Source: Symbiodinium natans (lineage: Eukaryota > Sar > Dinophyceae > Suessiales > Symbiodiniaceae). Taken from it: a DNA stretch of 64,000 bases. The stretch lies in assembly GCA_905221605.1 (NCBI GenBank), contig CAJNDS010002248.1, positions 62,001-126,000 on the forward strand, read 5' to 3'. The position numbers and the translations under genes were made by a program. Positions 28,453 through 37,715 of the stretch are shown piece by piece (the stretch's first letter is position 1; every line of letters begins with the position of its first letter). The notes under the pieces are model-generated. The model worked only from the letters and a program-made list of their open reading frames with translations, was not told where the DNA came from and did no database searches.

Positions 28453-28556
28453 ACCCTAAGCCCTAAGCCCTGAACCCTGAACCCTGAACCCTAAACCCTA
28501 AACCCTAAACCCTAGACTGGTTCTCAAACTATCCCCAGGATTCCCCAGAATGTTTC
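27901..28556 (-). CDS. Candidate 3' gene end with telomere-repeat introns (exons 28556-28519, 28376-28317, 28256-28152, 28043-27901)
   Basis: Four islands between telomeric arrays join into one minus-strand frame. They give NILGNPGDSLRT, then AGRLSLGILEEMQARPYLR, then FQDSMLSHLHREIFADAHFL, then HDAYKPEEPSRPGTFKS and onward to TGA at 27903-27901. All three introns fall in phase 1 and can be GT-AG: 28377-28518, 28257-28316 and 28044-28151. Two of the donors are inside or at the edge of the array itself (GTTTAGGG, GTAGGG). The combined product is helix-rich and balanced, without repeats. I do not recognise it. Weak points: the acceptors are AAG, AGAG and GCGAG rather than AG|G, the first exon is tiny and its entry phase is unsupported. 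The islands are also partly open on the plus strand. Confidence 0.4.
28044..28151 (-). repeat. Telomeric array (CCCTAAA/CCCTGAA) occupying a candidate intron
   Basis: About thirteen units at 28057-28150, with a block of six CCCTGAA variants in the middle, which implies internal expansion of one mutated unit. It fills nearly all of the 108-nt candidate intron. Confidence 0.85.
28257..28316 (-). repeat. Telomeric array occupying a 60-nt candidate intron
   Basis: Five to six CCCTAAA units at 28275-28315 plus about 18 nt ending in CTGGTGCAGAG on the minus strand. Confidence 0.85.
28413..28515 (-). repeat. Patterned telomeric array with variant blocks
   Basis: Successive blocks of CCCTCAA (x5), CCCTAAG (x2), CCCTGAA (x3) and CCCTAAA (x4): each variant is homogenised locally, as in telomere-variant maps. 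Confidence 0.9.
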
Positions 28557-28578
28557 TGGAGTTTTTGCAGATCAACCT

Positions 28579-28866
28579 AAGGGTTTAGGGTTTAGGGTTT
28601 AGGGTTCAGGCGCCCGAATCAACCGGAAGGCGAAGCCCAGAACCCTGGTTTCCACAACGCCCAAAAGGAATCGAAAACCATAATGATGCCAACAACAAGT
28701 CTGACACTTCTAGGATGGGAGATTAGGCCCTAAAATTCCCCATAATGAACCCTGTAAAGGGAGTCTTAAGGGATTATAGGGAATAATAGGGCCTTTTAAG
28801 GGATTATAGGGTATAATAGGGTATAATAGGGCCTTTTAAGGGATTAATAGGGTATAATCGCCCATC
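28579..28866. mobile_element. TTTAGGG array and expanded family G element
   Basis: Array at 28579-28608, opposite in orientation to its neighbours. From 28711 to 28866 a family G element (GATTAGGCCCTAAAATTCCC ... TCGCCCATCC) has an internal tandem expansion of GGGCCTTTTAAGGGATTATA-type units. Confidence 0.65.
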
Positions 28867-28869
28867 CCG

Positions 28870-29295
28870 GTTTGTAGGACAAAGCAGAAACACCACTGAA
28901 GACCTGCTACGCCACACGCATGTATTTGAGCATACCATGGGATAAGCCGCAAGTTGAACTGCTGCAGGTAGGACGGGATGGGATGGGACGGGACGGGAAG
29001 CAGCTGGCTGCTTGTCCCCTCTTTCGGTGCCTCCAGCGTCCGTCCGCCTGCAACACGGACACCACGGCGGTGAAGGTGGGCCTGCATCCAAGGGGAGATT
29101 CGAGTGCAGGGGACTGCTGGGGCCCAGCAAGTTTTGTAACGAGTGCCTCTGCTATAGGTCAAGCCAAAGATTTACCTCACTCACTGCGAGAGAGGGCACC
29201 CCCAGGCCGAAGACCCCTACCTTTGACCCCAATCCTTTTGGGGGCCGGCTTATTACTTTAAGCCTTGAGCAGAATTTGGTTTGGAGGGTTCGTCC
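28870..29295 (-). other. Island with probable small exons
   Basis: On the minus strand a fine acceptor (CATCCCGTCCTACCTGCAG) precedes QFNLRLIPW, followed by a GTATGC donor-like site near 28940. Another acceptor (CGTGTTGCAG) precedes a short open stretch. Several overlapping ORFs (108-113 codons) on both strands cannot all be real. No family recognised. Confidence 0.3.
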
Positions 29296-29296
29296 G

Positions 29297-29343
29297 CCCT
29301 AAACCCTAAACCCTAAACCCTAATTAAACCCTAAACCCTAAAC
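29297..29343 (-). repeat. Interstitial telomeric array
   Basis: Six CCCTAAA units with one TAATTAAA interruption. On the minus strand it starts GTTTAGGG immediately after the candidate exon 29437-29344. Confidence 0.95.
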
Positions 29344-29437
29344 GGCGGAGGCTGGAATGAGACGAGGGGAGGGCCACGTGCCATCAGACCTTTAGCGAGG
29401 CCATCAAGATCCCGAGCCTCGCCCTTGCGCGCTCTTT
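29344..29437 (-). CDS. Candidate exon between a MITE and a telomeric array
   Basis: The minus frame reads KGEARDLDGLAKGLMARGPP and on to SFQPPP without stops. Its 5' edge abuts the TIR of the 29438-29550 element, whose last bases CCAAG could serve as acceptor. Its 3' edge abuts GTTTAGGG, a possible donor. Unrecognised family. Confidence 0.35.
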
Positions 29438-29550
29438 CTTGGTAGCCCAGTAACCATCTTATAAATCAGGGCACCCTTTTTTGGGTTGGTTATTCTATAA
29501 GGGAAGCCAGAACCCGAAAAAAGGGTAAAGGGTACCACTGGGCTACCAAG
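29438..29550. mobile_element. MITE with perfect 14-bp TIRs
   Basis: CTTGGTAGCCCAGT (29438-29451) is exactly complementary to 29537-29550. The interior has inverted CACCCTTTTTT/AAAAAAGGGT. Half of the element end, ACTGGGCTACCAAG, recurs at 36632-36645. Confidence 0.9.
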
Positions 29551-29554
29551 CAAC

Positions 29555-29618
29555 ACCCTAAACCCTAAACCCTAAACCCTAAACCCTAAACCCTAAACCC
29601 TAAACCCTAAACCCTAAA
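29555..29618 (-). repeat. Interstitial telomeric array, CCCTAAA x9
   Basis: Nine perfect units beginning four bases after the MITE at 29438-29550. Confidence 0.97.
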
Positions 29619-29674
29619 TTTCGCTTGCAAGGGTCTTTTCTCTCGCTGGACGCTGAAACGCGCGCGGCGCTGGG

Positions 29675-29731
29675 TCACGAGGCGCCCTCTTCCCGCGCTG
29701 TGCCAATGCGGAAGTTGATGAAGGCCAGGAT
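29675..29731 (-). CDS. Candidate terminal exon, 18 residues plus stop
   Basis: The minus frame ILAFINFRIGTAREEGAS ends in TGA. It follows the acceptor-like GGGCACAGCAG, itself downstream (minus sense) of a C-rich telomeric array. Codon third positions are mostly G/C. Too short to identify. Confidence 0.3.
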   Translation of the reverse strand: MLAFINFRIGTAREEGAS

Positions 29732-29745
29732 CTGCTGTGCCCCAA

Positions 29746-29827
29746 GGGTTTAGGGTTTAGGGTTTAGGGTTTAGGGTTTAGGGTTTAGGGTTTAGGGTTT
29801 AGGGTTTAGGGTTTAGGGTTTAGGGTT
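29746..29827 (+). repeat. Interstitial telomeric array, TTTAGGG x11-12
   Basis: Perfect units. A second, degenerate TTTAGGG array lies at 29936-29988; both end in GGGTTAGGTGGTT, so the array ends are duplicated. Confidence 0.97.
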
Positions 29828-29988
29828 AGGTGGTTTGGGCTTCAAGGTCTGCACTCGAGATTCGGGCTCTTGGGCTTGAATCCGAGATGGTGACATGAAC
29901 AGCAACAGGAAACTCAATGTTGCCCCAGTGCTGCAGGGTTTAGGGTTTAGGGCTTAGGGTTTAGGGTTGAGGGTTTAGGGTTAGGTGG

Positions 29989-31276
29989 TTGGTGCTGCTG
30001 AGATTCATTTAGTGCCCATAGCCCTGGTTCCCTAGTGGCCCTAGTTTCCTAACCCTCCAGAAGGGCCAGGAGCTTAGATGGACGAGGTGGTATTCTGAAC
30101 ACGTCAGTATGATGAAGGCAGACGGCTCGCCCTGCGCAGCCGCCTGAAGCCATAAGCCCTAAACCATGCAACGCCGCCGCATACAGGAAGCGCCGAAGCC
30201 GCGCTAGCAACTCATGCATCACCCGAATGACGATTCAGGGTCTGCGTGTATGTTTCTAACTACAGAAAGAAAATATAACTAAATATATAAATCTATACAT
30301 ATACATATACATATACAAATACATATACATATACACATATACACATACACACATACATAGTACTCACATAAACGGCTCATCTGTCTACATCTGTCTATCT
30401 GTCTGCCTCCCTTTTGGAGGTTCACCAGTCGACGCAACTTCGACGAGGCTTTACGGGTCGTGGGGGTTTTGAGTTTCCTGCATACATGAAGGGGCAGGTC
30501 CTGCAATACTGGCCAGATCTGCATGCCATAGGTAGGCCGGCAGCTTCACAAACACTTGCTTGTTTCAGCCAGGGCTGTCCTTCCCAAAATGGCAGGAACG
30601 ACCCCTAGTCCCTTTTGCTCTCTTATGAGGCTATCGCTATAAACCGCTCCGGAGTTGGCACTGGGCTCTGTCCATGAAGAAACCGGTATTGCACAGAGCT
30701 TCCCGGAATCTTTGCCTGGGATGTGAGCGATGAAGCCCCCTACTAACCCTCTGATCGAGCTCAGGAGGCTTAACTGGCTGTCAGAGCCGAACACCAGGTG
30801 CGAAGATGCGGAGCTTCTGCAGTGCCGGCAATGCTGGCCCGTCCCCGACCCTCCCTACGCTGCTCCCACACCCCCAGGCCCATTCCGCTACACATCCCCT
30901 GACACTCTTGAGCTGCAGTTCCCGCGGAGAACAGTCCCTGGCTGAAGCAAAGCTTCACGGAGGCAGGTAGCTCGGGTGACCCAGCCCCCAGCACCCCTTG
31001 CAAAGCAAACTGGAGCGGGAGTTTAGGGTGTATTTGGCCCCAGCTGAGAGAAGGTTGAGGGGTCGAACGTGCTCAGGATATCGTCATGATAGCAAACCCT
31101 AACAACGCCCAGGCTTCTCGTAACCCTAAGAACCCTAAGAACCCTAAACCCCAAAGTGAAGCCTTCTTGACTCGTCGGGCCGCTGAGGGAGGCCCCCCGA
31201 GCGTCTCACACCTCCGAGTGCCCCTCAGTTGAAAAGACTTCAGCGCCACGCTGCGACTGCAGGGTATACCTGCGAC
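29989..31276. other. Intervening sequence with CATATA microsatellite
   Basis: Microsatellite of ACATAT/ACACAT units at 30270-30365. ORFs of 64-82 codons at 30414-31003 overlap on both strands. Short CCCTAAG repeats at 31120-31152. No gene is called. Confidence 0.4.
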
Positions 31277-31358
31277 TCTCTTTGTTCTACAGTTTAGGGT
31301 TTAGGGTTGAATTTGCAGGTATAACCCATCATAGCCCATCAAACTGTAGGTAGAGAGG
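31277..31358. mobile_element. Family C MITE interrupted by telomeric repeats
   Basis: CTCTTTGTTCTACAGTTT and AAACTGTAGGTAGAGAG are the TIR region. The left TIR's own GTTTA continues as GGGTTTAGGGTT (31292-31308), so telomeric repeats begin exactly where the element offers TTTA. Confidence 0.75.
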
Positions 31359-32236
31359 GGCCCAGGTCTAGGGCCGCACTATGGAGCCGCACGCACTGCA
31401 TCCTCAGTTCACAAGCGCCCCGGAACCCCAACGCTGAAGCGTAGAGACCCGAGCCCTCGCCCCCGCCGTACGAATTTGCAAAGCCAAGCTCCTTGAGCCC
31501 TTGACCTTCGAACTGGCTTAGACGAAGCAGCTTGATGGCGGGTGAGGGCTTGCAAGTTCTATTGGGTCCTTCGAGCTTCGGGGTGCACGGCGGAGACTCC
31601 TCAACCCATTTCAGACAAGGCAGTTCTGCGTTGGCTGCATTGAAGGCTTGCTAGCTCGTTGCGGCCGAGGAGCAACCACTGGGGCCAAATGCTCATCAGT
31701 CGTCATGCTTATGCTTTCCTTTCTTTCCCTGTCGCTGGGCAGCGGCAAAACAGGCAAGGTGTGCAAACAACCAACCAGCGACGCAGCGCGGAAATCAAGC
31801 CAGGTCCTTTCATACCCAGGCACCCCTCAACCTAATTCGGGGCTCGGGCCTCAGTCCCCTATTATATAACCCCTAGATACATACCCTGTATAAGTCCCTT
31901 TGTACCGAAATACCCCCTAAGTCCTAAGTAACCCCTAAGGTCCCTGATAGGGCTGCTTTGCTGGGGCCTTTACCAGTCAAGGGTGCTCAGAAGAGACTTT
32001 GTGCACCAGGCATCGGGAGCTTTTGGACCTAAAAACCCTATTTGACCTCAAGCCCTGAACCCGATAGAAGAGCCTCAAAACCCCACCATAAGGCCTATCA
32101 ACCCTAGATTCCCTGATCGCCCAACCCTATTCAAACACTACTTATAGGCCCTGAACCCTCCAAGCAAACCCTACACCCTAAACCCTAAGTCAGGGCCCCC
32201 AGAGCCACCAAACCCTAAACCCTATAAACCCTAAAT
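31359..32236. other. Intervening sequence, no confident gene
   Basis: Minus ORF 31611-31823 and plus ORF 31648-31869 overlap; neither is recognised. From 31850 to 32230 the text is decayed CCCTAAAC/CCCTATAA-type repeats with short arrays at 32180-32220. Confidence 0.4.
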
Positions 32237-32403
32237 CTAAACCCCTAAGTAGGGGCCCCAGAGCCACCGCCCGGAGCTATCCGGGGCCTTCTTGCCTTTG
32301 CCCTTTCCTTTGCCCTTGTCTTTGCCTTTGTCTTTGCCTTTGGGCTTCGGGTTCTCCCAAGCTTCCTTGAGCTTCCTGTGGCATTTGGGGCACGCGGGGT
32401 GTT
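32237..32403 (-). CDS. Cys/Lys/Gly-rich exon (possible zinc-binding, KG-repeat tail)
   Basis: In the minus frame the product reads HPACPKCHRKLKEAWENPKP followed by a Lys/Gly/Asp repeat (about residues 22-37) and APDSSGRW, then reaches TAG inside telomere-like bases. CPKCH is a single zinc-ribbon half-site, so metal binding is only a suggestion. KG-rich tails next to Cys-His motifs are common in dinoflagellate retroelement and RNA-binding proteins. A stop just upstream (TGA in CATTGAG) means the exon must start at AG|AACACC near 32403. A second frame (32245-32430) is open with an ATG but reads an Ala/Lys/Arg low-complexity string; I prefer the Cys-containing frame. Confidence 0.4.
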
Positions 32404-32540
32404 CTCAATGCGCATGGAAGCCCAAGCCATGTTTGCTCCAGGAACCTTAAACTCTAAACCTTAAACTTGTAAACCCTAACAAGTATTCCTAAGTCCCGAA
32501 CCGCTTCTTACCGTCTGCTCCCCCGTGATGCAGCTCTCAG

Positions 32541-32584
32541 AGACAGAGAGAGACAGAGAGAGAGAAACAGAGAGAGAGAGACAC

Positions 32585-32616
<32 letters not shown>

Positions 32617-32617
32617 C
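32541..32617. repeat. GA/AG microsatellite
   Basis: AGAGAGAC/AGAGAGAG repeats, about 77 bp. The complementary TC tract at 51019-51073 is likewise next to telomeric repeats. Confidence 0.95.
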
Positions 32618-32671
32618 GAGATCCGAAGCCTTTCAACCCTCTACCCTTCAGCCTTGGAGCGGGACCCTAAG

Positions 32672-32785
32672 CTTGTACTAGACTCCCCTTAGAACCTTAA
32701 TCCAAATAGCATCTTTCAATATCCCTTGGGCTTTATATAAATAAACATAAACTAAAATATTACTGAGGGGCTATAGTTAAGACAC
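32672..32785. mobile_element. Element of the CTCCCCTTAGAACCTTAA family
   Basis: Shares ACTCCCCTTAGAACCTTAAT and CTTGGGCTTTATAT with 57617-57722, at the same spacing. Confidence 0.65.
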
Positions 32786-34130
32786 TCGGCCCAAACCCTC
32801 ACCGTGTCAATGGTTGGTGGGTCGAGGAGTTCGCAGGCTCAGAACGCTGGGTGGAGATCTTCAGACCTGAGATGTCCCTAAACCCTAAACCCTAAACAGC
32901 TGCTCTCCTGTTCGTCTCCTCCCAGTAGGCTTCCTCGGCCTGTCACGGCAGATGAGTTTTCAGAGGCGGCGCCCTGAAAGCGCCTCACAACCAAATTTCG
33001 TGACACACACACACACACAATATTTTCAACTTCTACGATGCCGAGACTTTGCGTTTTCATGATTGGTGCCATTAAATGAAGCATGCACCCAGCTGTCATT
33101 GGGGTTTAGGGTTTGGGCCTTCATTCACTCGGTTCAAGTTGCCAGTTTTGAGGCCACCCAGATCGACCGCAAGCCTTACGGATGATCTTTGGCCACGTGA
33201 GGGCAGGTGCATTTTGAGGCTGATCCCGAAGCTCTTTGCTCCGATTCAAGCTTCCCAAACCTTCGTTTTGATGAGGAATTTGGATAAAGCCTATATAGGG
33301 CCTACGCCTACGCGTGTCATTTGGTCAGTCTGAGGGGCGGGATGGATCACTTGCCCCGCGCGCCTCGCCGGCTAACAGGGCCACCTCCACAATTGCTCCC
33401 TGCACCTGTGGCATGCGCAGAACGTCACCCAGCTACCAACGAGCAAAAGCAACTATTGGTTTTACATGGCACGTTCTGCAGGCCATATGCTGTGCTTCAC
33501 TTCGTTTAGAAGCCTTCGCCCTGAAGCCCAAGTCCGGAACTCTGGTCATTTGAAGCTTGCATGTTTCATGCCATGGTCGCTGCGGCTCCCTTTCGCAATT
33601 CATGGCTGTGTGCTACAGGCATTAACGGTGAACGACGCTTGTCTGAGCTGCCGAAATCTGACCGTATGTTTGGAAAGTCTCTGGACGCCTGTTTAAGTTA
33701 GCTTCATCTTCTGGGGAGGGTCTGGAGGGATGGGAAGGGCAGGAAGGGTGGGAGGAGGAACCAGGTCATATCCGAGAAAACAAACGCCCGCCGACGCAAT
33801 CAGTGAAGAGCGCCCTCTTGTTGGCAAACACGCCCTCTTTGAAGTCACATGGCCACTTCTCAAATGATGTGGTCCCTCTTGGGGTCCTTATTATGAGGCG
33901 GCCCCTCCTATTTAGCCCACAAGGGACCTTAATTTAGAGAACTGAACCACATGTCAGCTAGTCACCCTAAACCCTAAACCCTTTTGCACAGGCTTGTCTC
34001 AGCGCGCCTGGTCGACCCTAAACCCTAAACCCTAAGCCCTAAACCCTTTTTGAGCAACGGACTTTGGAGGCTGCCGGCAAACATGCAACTTCTTAGAAGT
34101 CACATCACGCAAAACATCACGCAAACTGTT
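32786..34130. other. Intervening sequence with array-flanked island
   Basis: Short arrays at 32878-32897, 33964-33982 and 34014-34049. ORFs at 33076-33696 are unrecognised. A MITE-like inverted pair ATGTGGT/ACCACAT brackets 33869-33951. The island 33983-34013 (CAGGCTTGTCTCAGCGCGCC core) recurs at 40353-40384. Confidence 0.45.
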
Positions 34131-34980
34131 CTATGCACCCATGTCACCATGAGGAAGCACGCGTGAATTAAGGAAAGAAATCTGCAAGGCCGTGAGTATA
34201 TCGAATAGTAGAATGCGCTGAAACTGTTGCCACATACGACTAGCCAAGTGATGCAAAAACAAGAGCAAACTGTCCGCCAGCTCTTCGCCCAAATGCAGCT
34301 GCATGACCAGGGGAGCAGAAAGCATGCAGACGTGCTGAAGTGTAGTCGCCCAGGAGTTACAGGCATCCGAACCCTCAACCACAGCGAGATTCATCCAGCC
34401 CTCTTCGACAGACAACCAGTGGAGACAAAATCCCTCAGGGAGAGGCTGCACATACACCAACTGTAACCATGAAGGACAAAGACTGTAGAGCTTGCGAAGA
34501 CAGGGCCAAGGATTGCTGGTACCGATCTTGGGACAGTAAGCATACCACTCAAGGACCTGGGGAGCCTTTGCAGCCCACCAGTCTCTGTCAGCAGCTCTCA
34601 CAGCAAGAGCCTCATCAGTAGGAAGGCTCGATCCACCAACCAACCCACCTAAGACTAGAGGACCACGGAGCTCCTTGCTGCTGTTCGCCCTGACAGCGAA
34701 AGAAGGACAAACGCGCAGGGTGCGAAGCATGCATTCGAAGAACATGCCCAAAATAGTTCCACTTGCGCATGAGCCAGGATTCAGCCCGCCGCCATCTGCG
34801 GTCAGTCAAGACAACTGACTGCACCGCACGACGGCGCAATCGAAGCAAAGCGAATGCCAGTGATTGTGGAGCAGCATCTGGGATGTAGAGGTTGAGTGCG
34901 TTGAGTGTATAAGTGCTTTGCCAGATGTCAACCTGTCGTACGTACTGCACTAGGGGGTAGAGCAAAGGGGCCAACCACAA
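34131..34980 (-). pseudogene. LINE-type non-LTR retrotransposon ORF2 C-terminal remnant, frameshifted
   Basis: The minus strand from 34980 encodes a segment ending in RKWNYFGHVLRMHASHPARL, the W-x-x-GHVLR motif seen near the C terminus of LINE ORF2 proteins, downstream of the reverse transcriptase. Reading continues as QGAPWSSSLRWVGW in that frame (to 34615), but the sensible continuation (DEALAVRAADRDWWAAKAPQ) lies in the other frame, which is open from 34751 to 34131. A frameshift between about 34640 and 34700 is therefore implied. No RT catalytic YADD motif or endonuclease lies in the window: upstream the element is cut off at 34981-34990 by a telomeric array. Inactive remnant; function otherwise not inferable. 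Confidence 0.65.
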
Positions 34981-34989
34981 CCAAGAGAA

Positions 34990-35028
34990 CCCTAAACCCT
35001 AAACCCTAAACCCTAAACCCTAAACCCT
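34990..35028 (-). repeat. Telomeric array truncating the LINE remnant
   Basis: Five to six CCCTAAA units begin within ten bases of the LINE frame. Confidence 0.95.
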
Positions 35029-35062
35029 TCAGCCCTCGAGAAGAATAGAACCGGTGCCTCAG

Positions 35063-35120
35063 CTTCTGCCAGGCCCTGGAGCGCTGCCGCGGCACCCTCC
35101 GCGGGTTCGTGCTGGGCTAT
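35063..35120 (+). CDS. Candidate exon between two telomeric arrays
   Basis: After GGTGCCTCAG (35053-35062) the plus frame reads FCQALERCRGTLRGFVLGY and reaches the next array. The only donor available is a GC in TGGGCTATCC. Protein-like but unrecognised. Confidence 0.35.
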
Positions 35121-35252
35121 CCCTAAACCACCCTAAACCCTAAACCCTAAACCTAAACCCTAAACCCTAAACCCCTAAACCCCAAACCCTAAACCCTAAA
35201 CCCTAAACCCTAAACCCTAAACCCTAAACCCTAAACCCTAACCCTAAACCCT
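35121..35252 (-). repeat. Long telomeric array, CCCTAAA
   Basis: About 18 units with a few one-base indels. Confidence 0.97.
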
Positions 35253-35482
35253 GAATCCCTAAGGGTCCATGTACCCACAGAGTAGATACTTGGGCCCTAA
35301 AGCGACTACATGGGAACCCCTTGAAGGCCCAAGCATATACCATCTACGTACATGGACCCTTTTGGGTATGTGCCAAGTTTGGCAGCTTTTTGTGTTTGCG
35401 CAGCGCAGAAAGGTGCGTGGGACTTGGGGGAAACTTGCCCCTTGACTTGGGGGAGTACGGGCTTCGGCTTTGGGGTCCTACG
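35253..35482. other. Island between array and MITE
   Basis: Two overlapping plus ORFs (35321-35564) are unrecognised and run into the family B element. GGGTCCATGTACCCACAGAG and its imperfect inverse CTACGTACATGGACCC (35266-35360) suggest another inverted-repeat element. Confidence 0.4.
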
Positions 35483-35610
35483 AATTGCTCAAGAAACCCG
35501 GAAAAAAACACAAAAGACTCTTCCTTATGAAGGAAAAGGCTCTTCCTTATTAAGGGAAATGTAGGGAATTTTTGTTTTTAAAATTCTTTTGGGGTTCTTA
35601 AGCAAATAGT
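35483..35610. mobile_element. Family B MITE
   Basis: CGAATTGCTCAAGAAACCC to GGGGTTCTTAAGCAAATAGT; two GCTCTTCCTTAT-like units inside. Confidence 0.75.
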
Positions 35611-35730
35611 AGAGAAGGCTTAGGATGGCTACGTTTCCCGGCTTTGAGCATGGGCTTCTGGCGCGTGCTGCCTCTGGATCCGCGAAGCGGCAGCGAGCCG
35701 ACATGGGTCCTTCATGTGTGGGCTCTGAAA

Positions 35731-35839
35731 AGGGTTTAGGGTTTATAGGGTTTAGGGTTTAGGGTTTAGGGTTGAGGGTTTAGGGTTTAGGGTTTAGGGT
35801 TTAGGGTTTAGGGTTTAGGGTTTAGGGTTTAGGGTTTAG
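35731..35839 (+). repeat. Long telomeric array, TTTAGGG
   Basis: About 15 units with one TTTATAGGG and one TTGAGGG variant. Confidence 0.97.
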
Positions 35840-35981
35840 GGTGACCTTGAAGCCCAGCTTGGCACCGGAAGTCAATCCGACCCGGGTCGAGATCAGGGAC
35901 TTCTATATACTTAATACTCTATTTGATATCATCTAGATAATGTATTGTATGTGATCTTGTAATCCTTTCATACATCAGACA

Positions 35982-36175
35982 GACCCTAAACCCTAAACCC
36001 TAAACCCTAAACCCTAAACCCTAAACCCTAAACCCTAAACCCTAAACATCCCTAAACCCTAAACCCTAAACCCTAAAGCCTAAAGCCTAAAGCCTAAACC
36101 CTAAAGCCTAAAGCCTAAAGCCTAAAGCCTAAAGCCTAAAGCCTAACGCCTAACGCCTAACGCCTACAGCCCAAA
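35982..36175 (-). repeat. Telomeric array grading into CCTAAAG and CCTAACG variants
   Basis: Perfect CCCTAAA to about 36075, then homogeneous runs of CCTAAAG and CCTAACG. Variant blocks expand locally. Confidence 0.95.
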
Positions 36176-37033
36176 CCCAGACAAAGCTCTCGGAGCCCCG
36201 AAGCCAAGCTAAGGCTCCCGGCGTTCTTCCTCTTCCTCTTCGTCGCCCTCCTCCCCGCTGCCAAGGGGGGAGCGAACGCACACTGTTTAGGGTTGGTAGG
36301 GGTGATAACCGGGTTTATACAAGGTTTATGGGGTTTACTCGGGTTTATAATGGAGTAGTTTAGGGTTTATAATCGGGTTTAGGTTTAGGGTGGCTGCTTT
36401 CATGCTTCTTTGGGTTGAGGGAATTCAGGGAGGTGCCATGGCAATGGGGCCAGGGTGCACACATGGAACAGACTCCAGCCGATGCCGGGATGACTTCAGA
36501 GTCGGTGGGGTCACCAACCTCTGAACCCCCCAAAACACCAGCCCTCATACCGAAGCGGCGAAAACCCTCAACCCCCGAAGCGCAGAGCGAAGTCCCCTGA
36601 AGACCCCCATGCACGCATTCCCACCCAGCAACACTGGGCTACCAAGGTAGGAGCTTTCAGATCTTTTCTGGGTCCGCCTGCTCCTCCTCTTCTGCTCCCT
36701 CCTGCGGGCTGAGCAGGATTACTTGCGAGTGGTGGGGGCCGCCAACCCCCAAACCACACTACTTCATACCGTTTCTTGGTGTTTTGGGCTCCTGCTTTGG
36801 CTTGGGCTTGGGTTTATGGTTGAAGGAATTCGGCAAAGGGTCGGTACTAAGGTGTAGTGCTCACACAAGACTTGCGAACTCTAAACCCCAACCCCCACCC
36901 CGCCAACGGAAACAGCGTTAGAATCAGGATCAGCACTGTACACGCATGTACATGCCCTAGCGGTTCTAACGTCGACCCTAGCGGAGTCTCTAACTGCAAG
37001 TTAGATTGCGGGGTTTGGCTCGCGCGACTTGGA

Positions 37034-37087
<54 letters not shown>

Positions 37088-37649
37088 GTAGCCGAACTCC
37101 TCCAACATCTCCGACTAATTCAGCTCCAATGCGGGCTGCTGGCCCAATTCTACTCTACTTTAGGATCGCCTTGTTCCAAGACTTCCTGGGGTCAAGAGGG
37201 ATGAAGTCTCAAGAGGAGGTAGAGGAGGAGAATTCGCATTTGCAGCTTCGGGCTTAAAGGGCAAAGCTTGGGGCCTGTCATGTCAGACTGCACCCCCAAT
37301 TCCAGGAGGGGCCCGGGGGGTTTCGACAGATGGACGTTTCATATGGGGAGGTGGTGTGAACGAGGGCCAGAAGGGACTACACGCCTGTTTTTCCGGCAAG
37401 CCGACAACGTCAGGTTGGTCTGCACTGCCTTCTCCGCAACCTAGGGCTGTCGCTACTGTAAGTTCCTGGGCTCTAATTCCATACATTTAAAACCCTAAAC
37501 CCTACACCCTACACCCTAAACCCTAAACCCCCAATTAGTAGGTGTAACCCACAAAACTGGAGGTAAAGAGGGTCCTTGTAATCGATCTTTCGCGAGGATT
37601 GAGGGTTTTTCGGCTGGGTCTAAGCTCTCAAAGATCCAACGAGCTTTGC
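36176..37649. other. Intervening sequence with CTG repeat
   Basis: A (CTG)n microsatellite of 17-18 units lies at 37034-37086, producing spurious poly-Ala and poly-Cys ORFs. A partial family C end lies at 37530-37575. The TIR fragment ACTGGGCTACCAAG lies at 36632-36645. ORFs at 36360-36600 on both strands include decayed telomeric text. No gene is called. Confidence 0.45.
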
Positions 37650-37715
37650 TTAGGGTTTAGGGTTTAGGGTTTAGGGTTTCGGGTTTAGGGTGTCGGGTTT
37701 AGGGTTTGGGGTTTA
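37650..37715 (+). repeat. Telomeric array with TTTCGGG variants
   Basis: About nine units, some TTTCGGG and TGTCGGG. Confidence 0.93.

Noticed and set aside
28870-29295. Overlapping 108-113 codon ORFs as full genes
   Set aside because: Four frames on two strands are open together; splice-like sites suggest small exons rather than a continuous gene.
28057-29988. CRISPR-like array of repeats and spacers
   Set aside because: Repeats are 7-nt telomeric units in tandem, not spaced palindromic repeats, and the genome is eukaryotic.
30279-30524. Minus ORF with Cys/Ile/Tyr-rich C terminus
   Set aside because: That end is the translated ACATAT microsatellite.
36857-37257. Poly-Ala / poly-Cys protein around the CTG tract
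   Set aside because: Both frames translate the same (CTG)n microsatellite; flanking text is not protein-like.
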